Notes under the pieces: generated by a model
What the model saw: only the letters and a program-made list of their open reading frames with translations
Told to the model about the DNA's origin: nothing
The model's database searches: none
Part shown: one piece after another, positions 62,026 to 64,000 of the stretch
Layout: every line of letters starts with the position of its first letter
Position numbering within the stretch: the first letter of the stretch is position 1
DNA from: G963717155 sp963717155
GTDB lineage: Bacteria; Actinomycetota; Thermoleophilia; Gaiellales; JALYLC01
DNA length: 64,000 nucleotides
Assembly: GCA_963717155.1 (NCBI GenBank)
Contig: OY970326.1
Span: 3,410,001-3,474,000, forward strand
Reading direction: 5' to 3'
Translations under genes and position numbers: made by a program

Positions 62026-63048
62026 GTGAGGTACCGACGCGTGCGTATGCACGTTGGCCTGGCGGGTCTTCTGGTGCTGGGGGTAGTCGCCGCGTCGGTC
62101 TTCGCGGATGGCGGGGGAGCCGCTACGACGCCCACCGACACGACGCCAACGGTCAGCACCCCGACCGACACGACGCCCACCGACACGACGCCCACCGACA
62201 CGACCCCGACGAACACCACGTCAACCGCCACGACCTCGACCGCGTCGACACAGACCACCCCGACCGTCACCACCACCGTCCCGACGAAGACAGTGCCGGT
62301 ACGGCCGCGAAAGCCGCCACACACCACGCCGCCCGTCAAGCCGCCGCCGGTGACGCAACCCTCCACCGCGCCGACTGCGACGCAGGTGACGCAGGTGACG
62401 CAGCCCGTCGTCCCGCCCGCTACGACACCCGTCCAGGGTGTTGCGAAGGTGGCGACGCCGGAGGCGAACCCCGGGACGCCGACGCTCGCGGGCTCCGGCG
62501 ACGCGACGCCGCTCGGATCGGCCGTCGTTGCAGCCGCCTCGGGACCAGCGAGCGCGGCCAGCCAGTCCGTAGCCGCTCCCACGTTCCAGACCAAGCCGCG
62601 AGCAGGGAAGATCAAGGCGGCGGTGGGAACGGCGAAGTCGACGTTCCCGGCCACCAGAGCGGCGAAGAAGAAGATCGCACACGCGCGGAAGACGGCAATG
62701 CCCGGCCACGCGCTCCACGTGGCGCGAGCAGCGAAACGTGGACATGCTCCTCCTCATCTACACCGAGTGAAGCCAGCCTCCCACCTTGCACGATCAGGAC
62801 CCGAGGCGAAAACACCGCGGTTCGTCGCATCGAGCGCTCCATCGCTGGTAGCGGCAGACGCAGCGAGTGCCGCTCCTTCCGCGAGCATGACCTTCAGGGT
62901 GCCGCCCAGGTTGCCGGCGGAGAGCGAGGCGGCCGGAGCGCCGGGTTCGTTACTCAGCGGCGTGTTCGTCGGATTGGCCGCGGTTGTCGGGGGAGTCGCG
63001 ATTCTCGGCCAGAGACGCGCCGAACAGCGCCGCCGTCGTCTCAGATAG
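62026..63048 (+). CDS. Secreted Pro/Thr-rich surface protein with C-terminal membrane anchor
   Basis: Protein of 340 residues from the GTG at 62026 (an ATG at 62047 is possible). A short basic start leads into a hydrophobic stretch (GLAGLLVLGVVAASVF), then a low-complexity TPTDTT/TTPT region, more Pro/Ala-rich spacer, a Lys/His-rich middle (RAAKKKIAHARKTAM), and a C-terminal helix (LLSGVFVGLAAVVGGVAIL) followed by arginines (RRRRLR). This is a wall-spanning stalk built like a type I membrane protein. I recognise no enzymatic domain; its role is probably structural or adhesive. Confidence 0.8.
   Translation: MRYRRVRMHVGLAGLLVLGVVAASVFADGGGAATTPTDTTPTVSTPTDTTPTDTTPTDTTPTNTTSTATTSTASTQTTPTVTTTVPTKTVPVRPRKPPHTTPPVKPPPVTQPSTAPTATQVTQVTQPVVPPATTPVQGVAKVATPEANPGTPTLAGSGDATPLGSAVVAAASGPASAASQSVAAPTFQTKPRAGKIKAAVGTAKSTFPATRAAKKKIAHARKTAMPGHALHVARAAKRGHAPPHLHRVKPASHLARSGPEAKTPRFVASSAPSLVAADAASAAPSASMTFRVPPRLPAESEAAGAPGSLLSGVFVGLAAVVGGVAILGQRRAEQRRRRLR
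62131..62220 (+). repeat. Six 15-base tandem repeats coding for PTDTT-type units
   Basis: Units close to CCCACCGACACGACG at 62131, 62146, 62161, 62176, 62191 and 62206. Three are identical or differ at one base; two (62146 and 62206) have diverged. They stay in frame inside the surface-protein gene and can be expected to vary in number. Confidence 0.85.
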
Positions 63049-63222
63049 TTGGAGTGCGCGGAGCGTCTGAGGTTGGGCGCTGGGACGGTGGCAGCAACGG
63101 AGCGCGCGGGACTCCTCATGTTTCGATTGCGCGAAGCGGAACATAGGATGGATCGAGGTCGCTCTAGTGGCTTGGAGCCCTTGCCGGGGGTGTCGGCTCG
63201 GAGAGTCGGCACCTCCGGCCGT

Positions 63223-63714
63223 CTAGCGGTCCGGGTCGTGCCACACAGCCTCGATGTTATTGCCGTCCGGATCAAGGACGAAGGCCCCGTAGTAGCCGGC
63301 GCTATAGACGCTGCGAGGACCCGGGGCGCCGATATCACGTCCGCCGTTGGCGAGCGCGGCTGCGTGGAAGGCATGGACGGCCGCGCGGTCGTTCGCGCGG
63401 AACGCGATATGGGCACCGGTCGTCACCGTGTCCTGTCCAGGCGCCGGGGCGGGAGAATGGATGGCGAATTGCACACCCTCGCCGCGCCCGAAGCCGATCT
63501 CGGCGGCTCCGGCTGGATCGGTCTCGGAGGGTTGCGCAGTCCATCCCAGCGGAGCGAGTGCGGCAGCGTAGAACGCCCGACTGCGCCCGACGTCGGAGAC
63601 GCGGATGTCGACGTGGTCTATATCGTCGTGCGCTCGCGACTCGTTGCGGTCGTCGTCGCGTTCCGCATCGTTGGCCTCGTCATGAGATTGCGCGCTGCGC
63701 CAGTGCTCGTTCAT
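63223..63714 (-). CDS. VOC-superfamily (glyoxalase/bleomycin-resistance-like) protein
   Basis: Vicinal-oxygen-chelate protein. The frame allows 163 residues, but the fold starts at about residue 31 (DIDHVDIRVSDVGRSRAFYA), after a charged lead that may or may not be translated. Later marks are AAEIGFGRGEGVQFAIH, TGAHIAFRANDRAAVHAFHA, and the closing strand GYYGAFVLDPDGNNIEAVWH with the metal Glu. Members bind small molecules or antibiotics; the substrate is unknown. It is divergent from nothing known on its left, with 174 bases to the surface-protein gene in which I see no feature. Confidence 0.85.
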   Translation of the reverse strand: MNEHWRSAQSHDEANDAERDDDRNESRAHDDIDHVDIRVSDVGRSRAFYAAALAPLGWTAQPSETDPAGAAEIGFGRGEGVQFAIHSPAPAPGQDTVTTGAHIAFRANDRAAVHAFHAAALANGGRDIGAPGPRSVYSAGYYGAFVLDPDGNNIEAVWHDPDR

Positions 63715-63764
63715 GGCCGATCGTACCCGGGGCGCATTCCTGCAAAACAGCGACGAAGGCCTCG

Positions 63765-64000
63765 CTACTGACTTGCGATGCGGTCGACCATGGCGTCGGC
63801 GGCCGCGAGACCGGCCGCGATCTGATCGTCGCCGGGCTGGCCCAGCACGACCCCGGTGATCGCCGTCCGCTTGCCATCGATCCAGCGGATCGCCCGGAAG
63901 GCGAAGCAGCCGCCGGCCGCGTTGTCCGACCCGGTCTTGACGCCGACGAACCCGTCGTGCCCGAGCAGTGCGTCGGTGTTATGCACGGTGCCGGCGACCG
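63765..64000 (-). CDS. D-alanyl-D-alanine carboxypeptidase (S11-type), partial
   Basis: Only the C-terminal 78 or so residues are in the window; the gene continues past 64000. The KTG box of penicillin-recognising enzymes is visible (FVGVKTGSDNAAGGCFAF), with VHNTDALLGHDG before it, the usual N-T-N/L-L context of S11 peptidases, and ITGVVLGQPGDDQIAAGLAA after it. It would trim peptidoglycan stem peptides outside the membrane. The catalytic Ser-x-x-Lys part is not included. Confidence 0.8.
   Translation of the reverse strand, partial: VAGTVHNTDALLGHDGFVGVKTGSDNAAGGCFAFRAIRWIDGKRTAITGVVLGQPGDDQIAAGLAAADAMVDRIASQ

Noticed and set aside
1..64000. CRISPR arrays, tRNA or rRNA genes, IS elements
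   Set aside because: I saw no regularly spaced direct repeats, no cloverleaf-like or conserved rRNA stretches, and no transposase or terminal inverted repeats, though a tRNA could be missed by eye.

Overview
The window is about 64 kb of high-GC DNA with dense, mostly complete genes and no RNA gene, CRISPR array or insertion sequence that I could recognise. The mix points to a soil actinobacterium, possibly of the Thermoleophilia / Solirubrobacterales kind. The signs are high GC, many GTG starts and ATGA/GTGA overlaps, FadR- and HutC-type GntR regulators, a PPOX/F420-type flavin protein, and large secreted repeat proteins without an outer-membrane barrel. This placement is an inference from gene style, not from a marker gene.

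Region by region. (1) 1-9772, mainly + strand: the end of a Dpp/Opp-type peptide ABC transporter (permease tail plus two ATPases, the first frameshifted), an SDR, two GntR/UTRA regulators around a zinc alcohol dehydrogenase, then a tightly coupled set of SIS sugar-phosphate enzyme, PfkB kinase, amidohydrolase, YjbQ-family protein and cyclase-family hydrolase. It looks like uptake and breakdown of an amino- or amine-linked sugar. (2) 9781-26704: three very large genes: a secreted N,N-dimethylformamidase-like protein with seven Ig-like repeats, a 2.9-kilo-residue TcA-type toxin-subunit homologue followed by a small nucleotidyltransferase, and a secreted PATR/PKD beta-strand repeat protein. (3) 26839-40272: a GNAT gene, then about 13 kb of minus-strand genes that read as one sugar-acid catabolic operon: RbsB/A/C-type transporter, isochorismatase-like hydrolase, three enolase-superfamily proteins, an epimerase, a DapA-type aldolase/dehydratase, an NTF2-like protein, a lactonase-type amidohydrolase, and a histidine kinase/response regulator pair coupled to its end. 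The transporter and first enolase are broken by many frameshifts.

(4) 40750-52821: a class II glutamine amidotransferase, an indolepyruvate:ferredoxin oxidoreductase (split by a probable frameshift), a FadR-type regulator, a TetR regulator, and a leucine/isovalerate-type acyl-CoA operon (acyl-CoA dehydrogenase, HMG-CoA lyase, biotin-dependent acyl-CoA carboxylase alpha and beta, enoyl-CoA hydratase). Palindromic operator candidates lie in both regulator intergenic regions. (5) 52853-56923: a three-gene minus-strand unit with a CHAT-protease protein and two unrecognised partners. (6) 57031-64000: assorted small genes, including a decayed LD-carboxypeptidase, a DUF1801 protein, a GFA protein, an RBBP9-like hydrolase, a PPOX protein, a VAO-type flavin oxidase, a Pro/Thr-rich surface protein, a VOC protein and the end of a D,D-carboxypeptidase.

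The best candidates for something undescribed are the CHAT operon with its two unknown partners and the TcA-like giant protein with no TcB/TcC gene nearby. Much of the 34.6-40.3 kb segment carries so many indels, without accompanying stop substitutions, that assembly error must be excluded before it is called decay.
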